Assembly: GCF_900163755.1 (NCBI RefSeq) | Contig: NZ_FUKI01000123.1 | Span: 1 to 55,992 of the forward strand | DNA length: 55,992 nt | From: Crenothrix polyspora | Lineage (GTDB): Bacteria > Pseudomonadota > Gammaproteobacteria > Methylococcales > Methylomonadaceae | Reading direction: 5' to 3' | Shown: positions 8,895 through 20,562 of the stretch, in pieces | Layout: every line of letters begins with the position of its first letter | Position numbering within the stretch: position 1 is the stretch's first letter | Position numbers and translations under genes: made by a program | The notes under the pieces: model-generated | The model's database searches: none | What the model was told of the DNA's origin: nothing | What the model saw: only the letters and a program-made list of their open reading frames with translations

Positions 8895-9674
8895 TCATTC
8901 GTCATTTCCACTTTGATACGCGTATTTTCTAATTTTAACACTTGCCCATAGCTTAATATCTTTCAATGCATTCATTACTGGCTCAGATCCACCCATCGCA
9001 ACTGCATCGACCAAACAATACCAGGCAGCAACACCACTAGGTGGATTGCCTTGCGTCCATCCCAACACCGGATCGATAGCCGCCCACTGCCAAGTGCCGA
9101 CAGCCGTACCAATTAACTCCAACCATGTGGTGATAAAAAACGCCGCCAGGTAAACCATCGGCGATTTACCTTTAAAAAGATAGATCAAAAACACACAAAA
9201 CAGCAGCATACCAACCGCATCGCCCTGCCCTAAGCCGCTAACACCCCACAGTGACCACAAGCCACACACACTCACCACCAGCACGGTAATTTTTCTGGCA
9301 TATTTTAAAAACAAGCCCGATCGCGCTAACGCCACTGCGGTTAAATATACCATACCATGACCTGGCGGCACATAAGCTGGCACATTATGAAAACGATAGG
9401 TATATCCGCCCATAAACGGTGAGGCAAAATGCTCACCAAGAGTTGCAAAACACACAGCAATAGCAACTTGCACCCGAATTTCTTTGGTCTCACCCAACAA
9501 AAAAATAGCTAAAAAAACCCAAGCACAACTACCTAATACTTTTTGTTCGGCAAGTGTGGCATCGGCATCATTTATCAAAGCAAAAGCGACACAAAAAAAC
9601 GTAACCGCCGCAATAATATAATCTCTTTTGTGATGCACACAGATAATATCAACGCTTGGAAAATGACGTAACAC
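8895..9674 (-). CDS. Unrecognised polytopic membrane protein
   Basis: 259 residues with about seven hydrophobic segments, so an integral inner-membrane protein. I do not recognise a family. The last third has TWLELIGTAVGTWQW and GNPPSG, with conserved-looking Glu, Gly, Trp and Pro residues faintly recalling lycopene-cyclase or carotenoid-biosynthesis membrane proteins, but this is too weak to name. GTG start preceded by GAGG (5 nt). It lies 37 nt downstream of the YqaA-like gene and upstream of the superoxide reductase-like gene, within a group of copper/redox-type genes. Function unknown. Confidence 0.75.
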   Translation of the reverse strand: MLRHFPSVDIICVHHKRDYIIAAVTFFCVAFALINDADATLAEQKVLGSCAWVFLAIFLLGETKEIRVQVAIAVCFATLGEHFASPFMGGYTYRFHNVPAYVPPGHGMVYLTAVALARSGLFLKYARKITVLVVSVCGLWSLWGVSGLGQGDAVGMLLFCVFLIYLFKGKSPMVYLAAFFITTWLELIGTAVGTWQWAAIDPVLGWTQGNPPSGVAAWYCLVDAVAMGGSEPVMNALKDIKLWASVKIRKYAYQSGNDE

Positions 9675-9711
9675 GATAACCTCGTAAAATTTTGTTTCTA
9701 AAAATATTGCC

Positions 9712-10137
9712 TTAATTAAACAGCCATGTCACTACCGCGTACCGCGCACATTTACCGACCAAAATAGCCACAAAAGCCGGTAATAACGGCAACCCTAACC
9801 AACCACCGGCAAAACAAAAACCATCCCCTACCACAGGTAACCATGAAAAAAGCAAGATCCACACACCTTTTTGTTTAACGGTACGCAAGGCGCGCTGTTT
9901 TTTTTCTGACAGTTGTGTCGCCACCGGTATTTTTTTTGCCAGCATCCAGCCTAGCCACCACGTCGTCATCGCCCCTAAGGTATTGGCTAATGTCGCCACG
10001 GTCAATAACTGCCAATTTGGGTAATCGCCTTGTGTCACCATAAAAGCCAACACCGCCTCAGAAGCCCCAGGTGCAATCGTTGCCGATATGAACGCACTGA
10101 CAAACAGTGCCCACAAGCCTGTTATTGTATCGTGCAT
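9712..10137 (-). CDS. YqaA-type small DedA/VTT-domain membrane protein
   Basis: 141-residue integral membrane protein resembling the E. coli YqaA branch of the DedA/VTT superfamily. It has a helix with the family-like motif ATIAPGASEAVL, a second helix with NTLGAMTTWWLG, and a VGDGFCFAGGWL segment. DedA-like proteins are linked to lipid scrambling and envelope homeostasis; the role of this branch is poorly known. The start is ATG 10137 with GAGAGAA upstream; the in-frame TTG at 10149 overlaps that RBS. The RBS directly abuts the T-tract of the terminator of the preceding cupredoxin gene. Confidence 0.75.
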   Translation of the reverse strand: MHDTITGLWALFVSAFISATIAPGASEAVLAFMVTQGDYPNWQLLTVATLANTLGAMTTWWLGWMLAKKIPVATQLSEKKQRALRTVKQKGVWILLFSWLPVVGDGFCFAGGWLGLPLLPAFVAILVGKCARYAVVTWLFN

Positions 10138-10147
10138 TATTTCTCTC

Positions 10148-10180
10148 AAAAAAAAACCTGTGGCCTATTCAGCGCACAGG
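10148..10180 (-). terminator. Rho-independent terminator after the cupredoxin gene
   Basis: Read on the minus strand: CCTGTG, a 12-nt loop, CACAGG, then nine T. It lies 20 nt past the cupredoxin stop at 10200 and 10 nt before the YqaA-like start at 10137. It should separate the cupredoxin transcript from the genes below, with partial read-through possible. Confidence 0.8.
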
Positions 10181-10199
10181 ATTTTTAATATTAAAACCT

Positions 10200-11132
10200 T
10201 TATTTTTTATCGGGTAATGACTTAGCCTTTTTTGCCAGCAGCTTGTTAATAAAACCAGATAAACTGTTAACAACAAACGTAACACCCACTCGCAGCGCAT
10301 CCAAACTGTAGGCTACGGCTTCAGCACTACTCATGCCTTTAAACTTTTTTGCTAAGAAAGGCGCAACCAATAAACCGAGCGCGATACCCAGCACTGTCAT
10401 ACCCGAAAACACCGAATCATCTTGCGCAGCCGTCGCTACTGCACTGGCTTTTTTGGCAGCTGCCGCAACCACAGCATCTTCTTCTGCTTTTTTAACATCA
10501 GCCGCCGCCACATCTAATGCCGCTGCAATTTCTTTTAAGCCACCGGTATAATCATCGGATACTGCATTAGCGGTTACTCCTGGAATACTGGGTAAATCGC
10601 CATCACCTTTGCCAACTTTAAGCTGGGCTTTCATGCCTTTTTCCATATGCTGGGCAATATCGCAATGCACCAGATAGGTTTTATCGCCCGGTGGTAAAAT
10701 CAACGTACCGGACACTTTGGCAGGCCCTGACACTTCCAAATGAAACATGCCTTTGTTATATAAATACTTAGGCAAGCCATGCATCATCCATTGATGCCTG
10801 ATACTGTCTTCATTAATAAAATGCACTGTTAATTTGGTACACGGTTCAAACTGAAACTCTTGAGTGTCGAAAGCATACATTCGACCTGGAAATTTCTCCG
10901 CGTATTTATGGCCTGCATGAACAGTAATTTCCCGTTCTTCAGAAATACTGTCACACCCGCCTGGCAAAGTGCTGGTATTTTGCCCCATCACCATACCACC
11001 TGCCATGTCCATTAAATGGCCATCGCCGTGATCCATCAGCATACTGTTATGATCTTCAATCGCTTGTTCAGCCGCCCATGCTGGTATAGAAAAAACCGCA
11101 ACAAGCGCACCTGCTGATAACAACTTCACCAT
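10200..11132 (-). CDS. Membrane-anchored periplasmic cupredoxin with His/Met-rich N-terminus
   Basis: 310 residues. A signal peptide is cleaved after AWA (20). A His/Met/Asp-rich segment (about 27-50) looks suited to copper capture. A cupredoxin domain (about 60-175) follows, with a full type-1 copper ligand set: H113 (RHQWMMHG), C157 and H162 (VHCDIAQH) and M167. An Ala/Asp-rich linker leads to a C-terminal hydrophobic helix (about 243-262) and a second amphipathic or hydrophobic stretch, so the copper domain is tethered to the inner membrane. ATG start preceded by GAGGG. A periplasmic electron carrier or copper chaperone is inferred; the family is certain only at cupredoxin level. Confidence 0.8.
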   Translation of the reverse strand: MVKLLSAGALVAVFSIPAWAAEQAIEDHNSMLMDHGDGHLMDMAGGMVMGQNTSTLPGGCDSISEEREITVHAGHKYAEKFPGRMYAFDTQEFQFEPCTKLTVHFINEDSIRHQWMMHGLPKYLYNKGMFHLEVSGPAKVSGTLILPPGDKTYLVHCDIAQHMEKGMKAQLKVGKGDGDLPSIPGVTANAVSDDYTGGLKEIAAALDVAAADVKKAEEDAVVAAAAKKASAVATAAQDDSVFSGMTVLGIALGLLVAPFLAKKFKGMSSAEAVAYSLDALRVGVTFVVNSLSGFINKLLAKKAKSLPDKK

Positions 11133-11326
11133 GATTTTTTTCCCTCTTTCGTTTAATAAGCGCTATCAGTGTCATACAGCCAGCGCTGGCATTACAACCA
11201 ATAGCACTCATAACAAACTTTAGTCGCCCATGTAAGACTGTATAAAAGTACCCACGTCCACTGAGCAAATAAGCCGCTCAATAGACATTTTACTTTACAT
11301 GGTCACCAAAATTACAAAAGTATCAC

Positions 11327-11917
11327 CTAACTTATAATTTTCGCAACAGTCTCATCGACTTTACGCTTAAAGCCAGCGCTTGATAAATAGCCCATGAAGA
11401 AAGCACCAAAGATGCCTAGTGCATATAAGGCATAAGTGGTTTTAGCGGTTGCTGCGCCACCGCCTGCGCTAAAGCTCATGTGTGCGTCCAGTTTCTCACC
11501 TTTATCGGGTACTAAAGAAATATGAATTAAATATTTACCGGCTTCTTTAACGCCGTTTGGCAAAACCAGTTCAACGGTTCCGCTTTTGTGTTTGGCGGCT
11601 GGCAAAAAGAATACCCGTGTACCTTCAGGCTCTTTGGTCACTTCAAACTCAACTGCATGGCCTCTGTAACGTTGGTCTTGGTAATCAAAAACCAATAGAA
11701 TTTTTTCATCTAACTTAGGGATGCTGGCACAAAATTCTTCCGAAGGGAATGAACCTGGTTCGTAAGCCGTGTAATGCAGCCAGTGGTCTTTTTCTAATTC
11801 GAACTTACATTGATCGGTATCGGTACCTGCCGCGCCACCGTGTGCCCATAACGAAGCAGAAAACAACAATGCACTCAGTCCTAAGAAAGTTTTTTTTGCC
11901 TTATTTGATTTGATCAT
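11327..11917 (-). CDS. Periplasmic membrane-anchored protein, mature N-terminus His; PmoD/AmoD-like
   Basis: 196 residues from the chosen start. The signal peptide ends at SLWA, so the mature protein would begin His-Gly-Gly, an arrangement used for copper in CopC and histidine-brace proteins. A beta-rich domain has two Cys (in DTDQCKF and EEFCAS) and a KDHWLHY segment. One C-terminal helix (ALYALGIFGAFFMGYL) ends with basic residues. This architecture recalls PmoD/AmoD proteins of methane and ammonia oxidisers, an inference from memory. GAGG is 8 nt from ATG 11917 but only 2 nt from ATG 11923, hence the start chosen. A 194-nt gap separates it from the cupredoxin gene. Confidence 0.7.
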   Translation of the reverse strand: MIKSNKAKKTFLGLSALLFSASLWAHGGAAGTDTDQCKFELEKDHWLHYTAYEPGSFPSEEFCASIPKLDEKILLVFDYQDQRYRGHAVEFEVTKEPEGTRVFFLPAAKHKSGTVELVLPNGVKEAGKYLIHISLVPDKGEKLDAHMSFSAGGGAATAKTTYALYALGIFGAFFMGYLSSAGFKRKVDETVAKIIS

Positions 11918-12119
11918 AATCATGCCCTCAGATTCTCTCTTTTTATAGTATATATCGACGTTATTTACATGTCTTTTAAGCCATCAGCTTCGAAATAACC
12001 CACTATTCGCTCACGTAACGACAGGAAGGCACTCTAGCACATCAGTCCAGACAAATAAAGGACAGCAAATATCGCTTAACGTTCAAAGTGAATCTTCTGT
12101 ATCTTCTAAAGCCACACTA

Positions 12120-12148
12120 TTGATATCCGCGTCCAGTTTTCGTAGACT
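12120..12148 (+). promoter_or_regulatory. Candidate sigma-70 promoter for pgi-mltF
   Basis: TTGATA (12120-12125), a 17-nt spacer and TAGACT (12143-12148) fit the -35/-10 pattern at 5/6 and 4/6. It ends about 34 nt before the pgi ATG. The remaining divergent region 11924-12119 must also hold the leftward promoter; no clear match was picked there. Confidence 0.4.
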
Positions 12149-12182
12149 TAGACACACAACCCTCACCTCAATGGAGTAACAC

Positions 12183-13820
12183 ATGTCATCACTGACGGCG
12201 TCAAACGCTTGGAAGGCATTACAGAATCACTATCAGCAAATACAAAACAGCTCAATGCGTGAGGCTTTTAATCACGACACCCAGCGCCACAGCAAATACG
12301 CTGTGCAGTTGAATGATATTTTGTTTGATTATTCAAAAAACCGAATCAACGATCAAACCATGCCTTTATTAAGGGATCTGGCTCACTACGCTGAGCTGCC
12401 TGCCAAAATTGAAGCCATGTTTACCGGTGTCGCTATCAATACGACGGAAAAAAGAGCGGTTTTACATACCGCACTGCGTAACCGTGGCAATCAGCCTATT
12501 TATGTCGATGGCCAAGATGTCATGCCTGATGTTAATGCCGTATTAGAAAAAATGCGCCATTTTTGCCACGCGGTACGTTCCGGCGAATGGACAGGTTATA
12601 CTGGTAAAAAAATTACTAATGTTGTCAACATAGGCATTGGCGGCTCTGGCCTTGGACCTAAAATGGTCTCCATGACTCTCACGCCTTACAGTTCGGATAC
12701 TCTTAAAGTTCACTACGTTTCTAATGTCGACCAGACCAATATCATCGAAGAATTAAAAGGTCTATCGCCCGAAACCACACTGTTTATTGTGGCATCAAAA
12801 CTGTTTTCTACCCAAGAAACCATGATTAACGCTAATTCAGCGCGACGCTGGTTTTTAGACAGCGCCCAAGATACCAGTGCCATTGCCAAACATTTCGTGG
12901 CTATCTCAACCCATAGCGAAAACGTGGCTAAATTTGGTATTGATACCGATAATATGTTTGAATTTTGGGATTGGGTAGGTGGGCGTTATTCACTGTGGTC
13001 AGCGGTAGGCTTATCGATTGCATTGTATATCGGCATGGATAACTTTGAGGAACTGCTGCAAGGTGCTTACGAAGCTGATTTGCATTTTCGCAACACGCCG
13101 TTAGAAAAAAACATTCCTGTTATTATGGGTTTACTCGGTGTATGGTATAACAACTTTTTTGACGCTCGCTCTTATGTACTATTGCCTTATGATCAATCCA
13201 TGCGTTATTTTGCCGATTATTTTCAGCAAGGCGACATGGAAAGCAACGGTAAAAGCGTCGATCTAAACGGCGATAAAGTCGATTACAGTACCGGCCAGAT
13301 TGTCTGGGGACAACCTGGCACTAATGGCCAACACGCTTTTTTTCAGCTCATGCACCAAGGTACGCAATTAGTACCGTGCGATTTTTTAGCAGCCGCCAAC
13401 AGCCATTACCATTTACCAGAACATCATGATGTGTTGATCTCTAATTTTTTAGCACAACCCGAAGCGCTGATGCGCGGCAAAACTGTTGAAGAAGTCAAAC
13501 AATCCCTGACAGCGGAGCAACAACACGATGTTGAGTTGGTCGCATCCAAAGTATTCGAGGGCAATAAACCATCTAATTCTTTTTTGTTTGAAAAAATGAC
13601 CCCGAAAACCTTAGGCACCTTATTGGCGTTTTACGAACATAAAATTTTCGTCCAAGGTGTTATTTGGAATATTAATTCGTTTGACCAAATGGGAGTTGAA
13701 TTGGGTAAAATACTCGCCAATGCCATATTACCGGAACTTAAAAACCAAGATGTTATCCAAAGCCACGATTGCTCAACAAACGCGCTCATTAACGCCTACA
13801 AAAAACTACGACAATCTTGA
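12183..13820 (+). CDS. pgi: Glucose-6-phosphate isomerase
   Basis: Interconverts glucose-6-phosphate and fructose-6-phosphate in the cytoplasm (glycolysis, gluconeogenesis and, in methylotrophs, hexose-phosphate cycling). The 545 residues match the long bacterial family. Motifs include [31 protein letters not shown], the catalytic-Glu region QGDMESNGK, the catalytic-His region [13 protein letters not shown], and a C-terminal lysine signature around GVELGK. GGAG lies 6 nt before the ATG. Its stop overlaps the next start (TTGA). Confidence 0.97.
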   Translation: MSSLTASNAWKALQNHYQQIQNSSMREAFNHDTQRHSKYAVQLNDILFDYSKNRINDQTMPLLRDLAHYAELPAKIEAMFTGVAINTTEKRAVLHTALRNRGNQPIYVDGQDVMPDVNAVLEKMRHFCHAVRSGEWTGYTGKKITNVVNIGIGGSGLGPKMVSMTLTPYSSDTLKVHYVSNVDQTNIIEELKGLSPETTLFIVASKLFSTQETMINANSARRWFLDSAQDTSAIAKHFVAISTHSENVAKFGIDTDNMFEFWDWVGGRYSLWSAVGLSIALYIGMDNFEELLQGAYEADLHFRNTPLEKNIPVIMGLLGVWYNNFFDARSYVLLPYDQSMRYFADYFQQGDMESNGKSVDLNGDKVDYSTGQIVWGQPGTNGQHAFFQLMHQGTQLVPCDFLAAANSHYHLPEHHDVLISNFLAQPEALMRGKTVEEVKQSLTAEQQHDVELVASKVFEGNKPSNSFLFEKMTPKTLGTLLAFYEHKIFVQGVIWNINSFDQMGVELGKILANAILPELKNQDVIQSHDCSTNALINAYKKLRQS

Positions 13821-15274
13821 TTAAACTACCCAGATTAATTATCAGCTTCCTTGTTGCATTTCTACTCGTAGCATGCAGCAAAGAAGATTCTGTGCTACCG
13901 GCATTGCAAGCAACCAATCAGTTAGAAAAAATTAAATCTGCCGGTGTTTTAAAAGTTTTGACACGCATCGACCCAACCACGTATTACAAAAATGCCGATG
14001 TTTATACTGGGTTAGAACACGATTTAGTGGAATTATTTGCCAAACAGCTTGGCGTAAAAGCTGAATTCATCATCCCCGATAACTTCGGTACTATCCTAAA
14101 TGATATCGCAGCAAATAAAGCCGATATTGCCGCTGCCGGTATTACCGTAACCCAGCAACGCGCACAAAAAATGCGTTTTTCTCCCAGCTATTACCAAGCC
14201 ACAGAACAAGTCATTTATCGCTCAGGCAATCCACGCCCCAAAAATGTCAGCCAATTAACTGACAGCATTATAGAGATCACCGAAGGTACCAGTCACGTTG
14301 ATACCTTAACAGTTCTCAAAAAAAAGTTCTCCACGCTAAACTGGACGGTCAATAGTGAGCTCGACACCAACGGCTTAATGTATTTAGTTAATGAAGGTCT
14401 GATAGATTACACCGTCGCTGACTCCAATCAAGCCCTACTGATACGGCGCTTTTACCCTGAACTGAACATCGCATTCGATCTTACCAAACCTCGCCAGCTT
14501 GCTTGGGCAATGAGTCCGTCAGCAGATAACAGCTTATTTAATGAAGTCACCCATTTCTTTGAGCGCATTAAAAAAGACAAAACACTGGCACAGCTGATCG
14601 AAAAACATTACAGCCATGCCGATACTCTAAACTATGTTGATAACTGCACTTTCCGTCAACACCGAAAAAGTCGCTTACCGCTATATCAAAAACACTTTGC
14701 CGCCGCTGCAAAACAATACCAGATTGACTGGCGCTTACTGGCCGCCATCGGCTATCAAGAATCCCACTGGCAAGACAACGCCATCTCACCCACCGGTGTA
14801 GAAGGTATTATGATGCTCACTAACGATACCGCCGAATTGTTAAAAATAAAAAACCGCAAGGACCCAATCCAAAGCATTGAAGGTGGAGCGCGTTATTTTC
14901 AACAACGAATCAAGCTACTCGACGACACCATCCACGAACCTGACCGCACCTGGCTTGCACTTGCTTCATACAATGTTGGCATGGGGCATATTTACGATGC
15001 ACAATTGTTAACCAAACAACAAGGCGGCGACCCCAACAAATGGCTGGATGTTAAACAGCGCCTACCCCTACTCGCCGATGAAAAATGGCATAGTAAAACA
15101 AAATACGGCTTTGCCCGTGGCAACGAACCGGTGCAATACGTCGAAAATATTCGTGGTTATTATGATTTGTTAGTGTGGCTGACAGAGGAAAACCAAATAA
15201 AAAAGCAAGTAATGGAAGTCAAAACCTATGCACCTAACAGTGCGGCGGCCAACAACAGCCCATCTACGCTTTAA
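13817..15274 (+). CDS. mltF: Membrane-bound lytic murein transglycosylase F
   Basis: 485-residue lipoprotein that cleaves peptidoglycan to 1,6-anhydromuropeptides at the outer membrane. The signal peptide ends in a lipobox with Cys20 (FLLVAC). A solute-binding-protein-3-like regulatory domain (about 40-275) is followed by an SLT lysozyme-like domain (about 290-460) with the catalytic Glu in GYQESHW. The start is TTG, overlapping the pgi stop by 4 nt; no other start keeps the basic signal-peptide N-region, so translational coupling to pgi is likely. The pairing with pgi has no obvious functional logic. Confidence 0.92.
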   Translation: MIKLPRLIISFLVAFLLVACSKEDSVLPALQATNQLEKIKSAGVLKVLTRIDPTTYYKNADVYTGLEHDLVELFAKQLGVKAEFIIPDNFGTILNDIAANKADIAAAGITVTQQRAQKMRFSPSYYQATEQVIYRSGNPRPKNVSQLTDSIIEITEGTSHVDTLTVLKKKFSTLNWTVNSELDTNGLMYLVNEGLIDYTVADSNQALLIRRFYPELNIAFDLTKPRQLAWAMSPSADNSLFNEVTHFFERIKKDKTLAQLIEKHYSHADTLNYVDNCTFRQHRKSRLPLYQKHFAAAAKQYQIDWRLLAAIGYQESHWQDNAISPTGVEGIMMLTNDTAELLKIKNRKDPIQSIEGGARYFQQRIKLLDDTIHEPDRTWLALASYNVGMGHIYDAQLLTKQQGGDPNKWLDVKQRLPLLADEKWHSKTKYGFARGNEPVQYVENIRGYYDLLVWLTEENQIKKQVMEVKTYAPNSAAANNSPSTL

Positions 15275-16982
<1,708 letters not shown>

Positions 16983-17040
16983 ATGACTACACCAGCCCTG
17001 AATCGTTATTTTTCGCCTTTCCCTTGCTAACAAAGTTATC

Positions 17041-18627
17041 GTGAACCAACACAACCTAAATATCCATGAGCATAAAATCCTGATCCTGGATTTTGGCTCA
17101 CAATACACCCAGTTAATCGCCCGCCGTATCCGAGAAATCGGTGTGTACTGCGAAATCTATTCTTACGATGCCAACGCCGAAGATATCAACAACTTCGCGC
17201 CCAAAGGCATTATCTTATCCGGCGGCCCAGATTCTGTGACCGGTGATGACACACCCCGCGCCCCGCAAAACGTCTTTGAGCTGGGTATTCCCGTGTTAGG
17301 CATTTGTTACGGCATGCAAACCATGACCGAACAACTGGGCGGCAAAGTTGAAACATCCCATCATCGAGAATTTGGTTACGCACAAATTAGGGCGCGTGGA
17401 CATTCCAAATTACTTACCGGCATAGAAGACCATTTATCACCCGAAGGCTTTGGCCTACTGGATGTATGGATGAGCCACGGCGACCGGGTAACTCAGTTGC
17501 CCGACGGTTTTAAGCTGATAGCAAGCTCCGATGGCGCACCGATTGCTGGCATCGCCTACGAGGAACGCAATTTTTATGGGCTGCAATTCCACCCTGAAGT
17601 CACCCACACCCATCAGGGTACGCGCATCTTGTCGCGTTTTGTACTGGATATTTGTGGCTGCGATGCCCTGTGGACCACCAACCACATTGCTGAAGACAGC
17701 ATTAAAGCCGTGCAAGCCAAAGTTGGTACAGATCACGTCATTTTGGGATTATCTGGTGGTGTAGATTCTTCCGTCGTGGCAGCTTTACTGCATAAAGCCA
17801 TCGGCGAGCAACTCACTTGCGTATTTGTCGATACCGGTTTGCTGCGTTTGCACGAAGGCGACCAAGTCATGGCCACTTTTGCCCAGCACATGGGGGTTAA
17901 AGTAATTCGCGTGGATGCCGAACAACGCTACTTACACGCTTTGCAAGGCGTTACCGATCCCGAACAAAAACGCAAGATCATCGGCGGTTTGTTCATTGAT
18001 ATTTTTGACGAGGAAGCCGGTAAACTCAACAATGCCAAATGGCTGGCACAAGGCACCATTTACCCAGACGTAATTGAATCGGCAGGCTCTAAAAGCGGCA
18101 AGGCGCATTTAATTAAATCGCATCATAATGTCGGCGGTTTACCGGAAAATATGACTTTAAAACTGGTCGAACCGTTGCGCGATTTGTTTAAGGATGAAGT
18201 TCGCAAGCTAGGATTGGAATTAGGCTTACCGGCTGATATGGTGTTCCGTCATCCGTTTCCAGGCCCTGGTTTGGGCGTGCGCATCTTGGGTGAAGTAAAA
18301 AAAGACTTTGCCGATTTATTACGCAAAGCCGATGCCATTTTCATAGAAGAACTGTATCGCCACGATTTATACGATAAAGTCAGCCAGGCGTTTGCGGTAT
18401 TTTTGCCGGTTAAGTCGGTTGGCGTGATGGGCGATGGCCGCCGCTACGATTATGTGATTGCCATCCGTGCCGTGGAAACCATTGATTTTATGACCGCTCG
18501 CTGGGCGCATTTGCCTTATGAATTTCTGGATTTGATTTCCAGACGTATTATCAACGAAGTGGCAGGTATATCCCGCGTTACCTATGATATTTCCGGTAAA
18601 CCACCTGCTACTATTGAATGGGAGTAA
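17041..18627 (+). CDS. guaA: GMP synthase (glutamine-hydrolysing)
   Basis: Amidates XMP to GMP. The N-terminal class-I glutamine amidotransferase (about 12-205) has nucleophile C89 in GICYGMQ and the His/Glu pair in FHPEV. The ATP-pyrophosphatase domain has the P-loop LSGGVDSS, and the C-terminal dimerisation domain closes the 528 residues. The start is GTG; no in-frame ATG lies near the conserved N-terminus and the alignment with known GuaA supports it. The 3' end overlaps tadA by 10 nt. Confidence 0.97.
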   Translation: MNQHNLNIHEHKILILDFGSQYTQLIARRIREIGVYCEIYSYDANAEDINNFAPKGIILSGGPDSVTGDDTPRAPQNVFELGIPVLGICYGMQTMTEQLGGKVETSHHREFGYAQIRARGHSKLLTGIEDHLSPEGFGLLDVWMSHGDRVTQLPDGFKLIASSDGAPIAGIAYEERNFYGLQFHPEVTHTHQGTRILSRFVLDICGCDALWTTNHIAEDSIKAVQAKVGTDHVILGLSGGVDSSVVAALLHKAIGEQLTCVFVDTGLLRLHEGDQVMATFAQHMGVKVIRVDAEQRYLHALQGVTDPEQKRKIIGGLFIDIFDEEAGKLNNAKWLAQGTIYPDVIESAGSKSGKAHLIKSHHNVGGLPENMTLKLVEPLRDLFKDEVRKLGLELGLPADMVFRHPFPGPGLGVRILGEVKKDFADLLRKADAIFIEELYRHDLYDKVSQAFAVFLPVKSVGVMGDGRRYDYVIAIRAVETIDFMTARWAHLPYEFLDLISRRIINEVAGISRVTYDISGKPPATIEWE

Positions 18628-19079
18628 ACGTCACCGGCGATGAAGCCTGGATGCGTTATGCGATACGCCTGGCGCAACATGCTGAGCAACAAGGCGAAGT
18701 GCCGGTAGGAGCAGTTTTAGTCAAGGAAAACAGGTGTATTGCGGAGGGCTGGAACGCATCGATTAGCCTACATGACCCCAGCGCCCATGCAGAAATTGTT
18801 GCCTTACGTAGTGCAGGTGTAGCGCTGGGCAATTATCGTTTGATCGATACCACGCTGTATGTAACGTTAGAGCCGTGCGTGATGTGCATGGGGGCGCTAA
18901 GCCAAGCACGGGTTAATCGCCTGGTGTTTGGTGCAACAGACCCTAAACGCGGCGCTGTTTGTAGCGCCCTAGCACTTGCTGATGCCCGTTTTTTAAATCA
19001 TCAGATTACATGGCAGGGTGGTATTTTAGCTGACGAATGTGCGGCTTTACTGAAGGATTTTTTTCGTGCTAAGCGTTAG
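18618..19079 (+). CDS. tadA: tRNA-specific adenosine deaminase
   Basis: Deaminates A34 to inosine in tRNA-Arg(ACG), which is essential for decoding CGN codons. The 153-residue CDA-fold protein has the zinc and catalytic set H57-A-E59 and PCVMC with C87 and C90, and ends with the family motif [11 protein letters not shown] further on. It overlaps guaA by 10 nt, so it is the third gene of the gua operon. The RBS lies inside guaA and is weak, suggesting coupling. Confidence 0.94.
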   Translation: MGVNVTGDEAWMRYAIRLAQHAEQQGEVPVGAVLVKENRCIAEGWNASISLHDPSAHAEIVALRSAGVALGNYRLIDTTLYVTLEPCVMCMGALSQARVNRLVFGATDPKRGAVCSALALADARFLNHQITWQGGILADECAALLKDFFRAKR

Positions 19080-19217
19080 TGCCATTATATTTGCAGCGAT
19101 AATTGTTAACGGTCAATTGCTGGCTTCTCTCTCAGAATATTAGCGTACTTTGTCTTTTAACTACTCATAATGCGTCCACATCATATAATTTTTATGGCTT
19201 GCTCGCGTTCTATTACC

Positions 19218-19430
19218 TCACCAATCCAATTGGTCAGAGCATTCATTAAGCGGTGTATTTAAGCCATCAATAATTGCCTGCTTAATATCTGGATTTTTTG
19301 ATAGATAATCGCTATCAGTTTCTGTGTTGACTGATTTCTTAAGAAACATTACAAAATCAAGCACTTCTTTTTGTGAATTTAAAGGTAATGCATTAATTTC
19401 TTGATTTATTTTTTCCTGCAAGCTATTCAT
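19218..19430 (-). CDS. Orphan DUF2281/antitoxin-like small protein
   Basis: 70-residue acidic protein. The central motif KEVLDFVMFLKK and the C-terminal LDW resemble DUF2281-type small proteins often paired with PIN or RelE-like toxins. No toxin gene follows: the 138 nt downstream contain only short, broken frames. ATG start with GGATC upstream. It may be an orphan or relic antitoxin, or an unrelated helical protein. Confidence 0.55.
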   Translation of the reverse strand: MNSLQEKINQEINALPLNSQKEVLDFVMFLKKSVNTETDSDYLSKNPDIKQAIIDGLNTPLNECSDQLDW

Positions 19431-19644
19431 TGAAGATCCCGTTGATTTACAAGTTAATAATATAAATTTATTTTAAGTCCCTATGATTTTTTGGAGAATC
19501 TTTCGCTTAAATTAAGGTACTGTTGGCATTTCTATATCATTCGCTTTGACGCATAATTTGGCTGACTAAACCAAACAGACATCAATAACCTTACACTACT
19601 GGGTTTTCGCTAGCCGATTAACCCCACAAATCATTCCATCTTGC

Positions 19645-20385
19645 ATGACCGACCACGACACTCTATTTCAAAAAACACAACACGCTGAAGACTTTACCTT
19701 TGACGAACGTGTCGCCAACGTTTTTGATGACATGGTATCGCGCAGCGTGCCATTTTATAACGAAATTCAACGGCTCCAATCGGATTTGATTGTCGATTTT
19801 TTACCGGAAAATTCAGCTGTGGTGTGCGATTTTGGTTGCTCGACCGGCACGACCTTAGAACACATTACACAACACCCTAAATGCCCAAGTGATATTAAAC
19901 TCATCGGCTACGATAATTCTGAAGCCATGCTCGATAAGGCACGGGCTAAACTCGACAAGTTGATAAGTGCCCAAACAGTATCGCTGTGTATTGCCGATCT
20001 TAATAATCTGCAAGACTTACCCACCTGTAACGTCGCTATTCTGAATTGGACATTACAATTCGTCCGCCCTATCGACCGCGAAAGCGTATTGAAAACCATT
20101 TTCAATGCACTAAAACCTGGGGGCATATTACTGCTGTCGGAAAAAATACTCAGTAGCGATGCGGTATTAAATCGCCTGTATATAGAACACTACTTGCAGT
20201 ATAAAACAGAGCGCGGCGGCTACAGCGATACTGAGAATCAACGTAAACGCGAAGCATTGGAAAATATACTCATTCCCTACCGTCTGGATGAAAACTATAC
20301 GTTGCTGGAACGTGCCGGCTTTGGTCGTATCGACACGTATTTTAGGTGGTTTAACTTTGCTAATATGATAGCCGTTAAGCTATAA
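19645..20385 (+). CDS. cmoA: Carboxy-S-adenosyl-L-methionine synthase family methyltransferase
   Basis: 246-residue class-I SAM-fold protein. It matches CmoA through the N-terminal pattern FTFDERVANVFDDM, then RSVPFYNEI, the nucleotide loop DFGCSTGTT, LNWTLQFV and LKPGGILLLSEK. CmoA converts SAM and prephenate to carboxy-SAM, used by CmoB for 5-oxyacetyl-uridine at tRNA position 34. The usual neighbour cmoB is not in the window. The sequence is somewhat divergent, so a CmoA-like methyltransferase with another product is possible. The ATG has no strong RBS. Confidence 0.8.
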   Translation: MTDHDTLFQKTQHAEDFTFDERVANVFDDMVSRSVPFYNEIQRLQSDLIVDFLPENSAVVCDFGCSTGTTLEHITQHPKCPSDIKLIGYDNSEAMLDKARAKLDKLISAQTVSLCIADLNNLQDLPTCNVAILNWTLQFVRPIDRESVLKTIFNALKPGGILLLSEKILSSDAVLNRLYIEHYLQYKTERGGYSDTENQRKREALENILIPYRLDENYTLLERAGFGRIDTYFRWFNFANMIAVKL

Positions 20386-20398
20386 CGACTTAACTAAA

Positions 20399-20475
20399 TG
20401 GCGTCCCGAGGCGGAATCGAACCACCGGCCTGTCCCTTAGGAGGGGACCGCTCTATCCTACTGAGCTATCGGGAC
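20399..20475 (-). tRNA. tRNA-Arg (anticodon CCT), CCA encoded
   Basis: A full cloverleaf reads on the minus strand. The acceptor stem is GTCCCGA/TCGGGAC, the D-stem GCTC/GAGC, the anticodon stem GTCCC/GGGAC with loop CTCCTAA (anticodon CCT, reading AGG), the T-stem GGTGG/CCGCC with loop TTCGATT, the discriminator G, and an encoded CCA at 20399-20401. It is convergent with cmoA, 13 nt away. No integrase or att duplication is seen beside it. Confidence 0.97.
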
Positions 20476-20562
20476 TGTAAAACAGGTAAATACAATGACA
20501 GTGCTGCTGTTTCTATTCACCTTAAAAAGCACTGGCTTTATAATTTAATACAAAACCATTGT

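Noticed and set aside
20399-20475. tRNA-Arg as an integration site of a genomic island
   Set aside because: No integrase, no duplicated tRNA 3' end and housekeeping genes on both sides.
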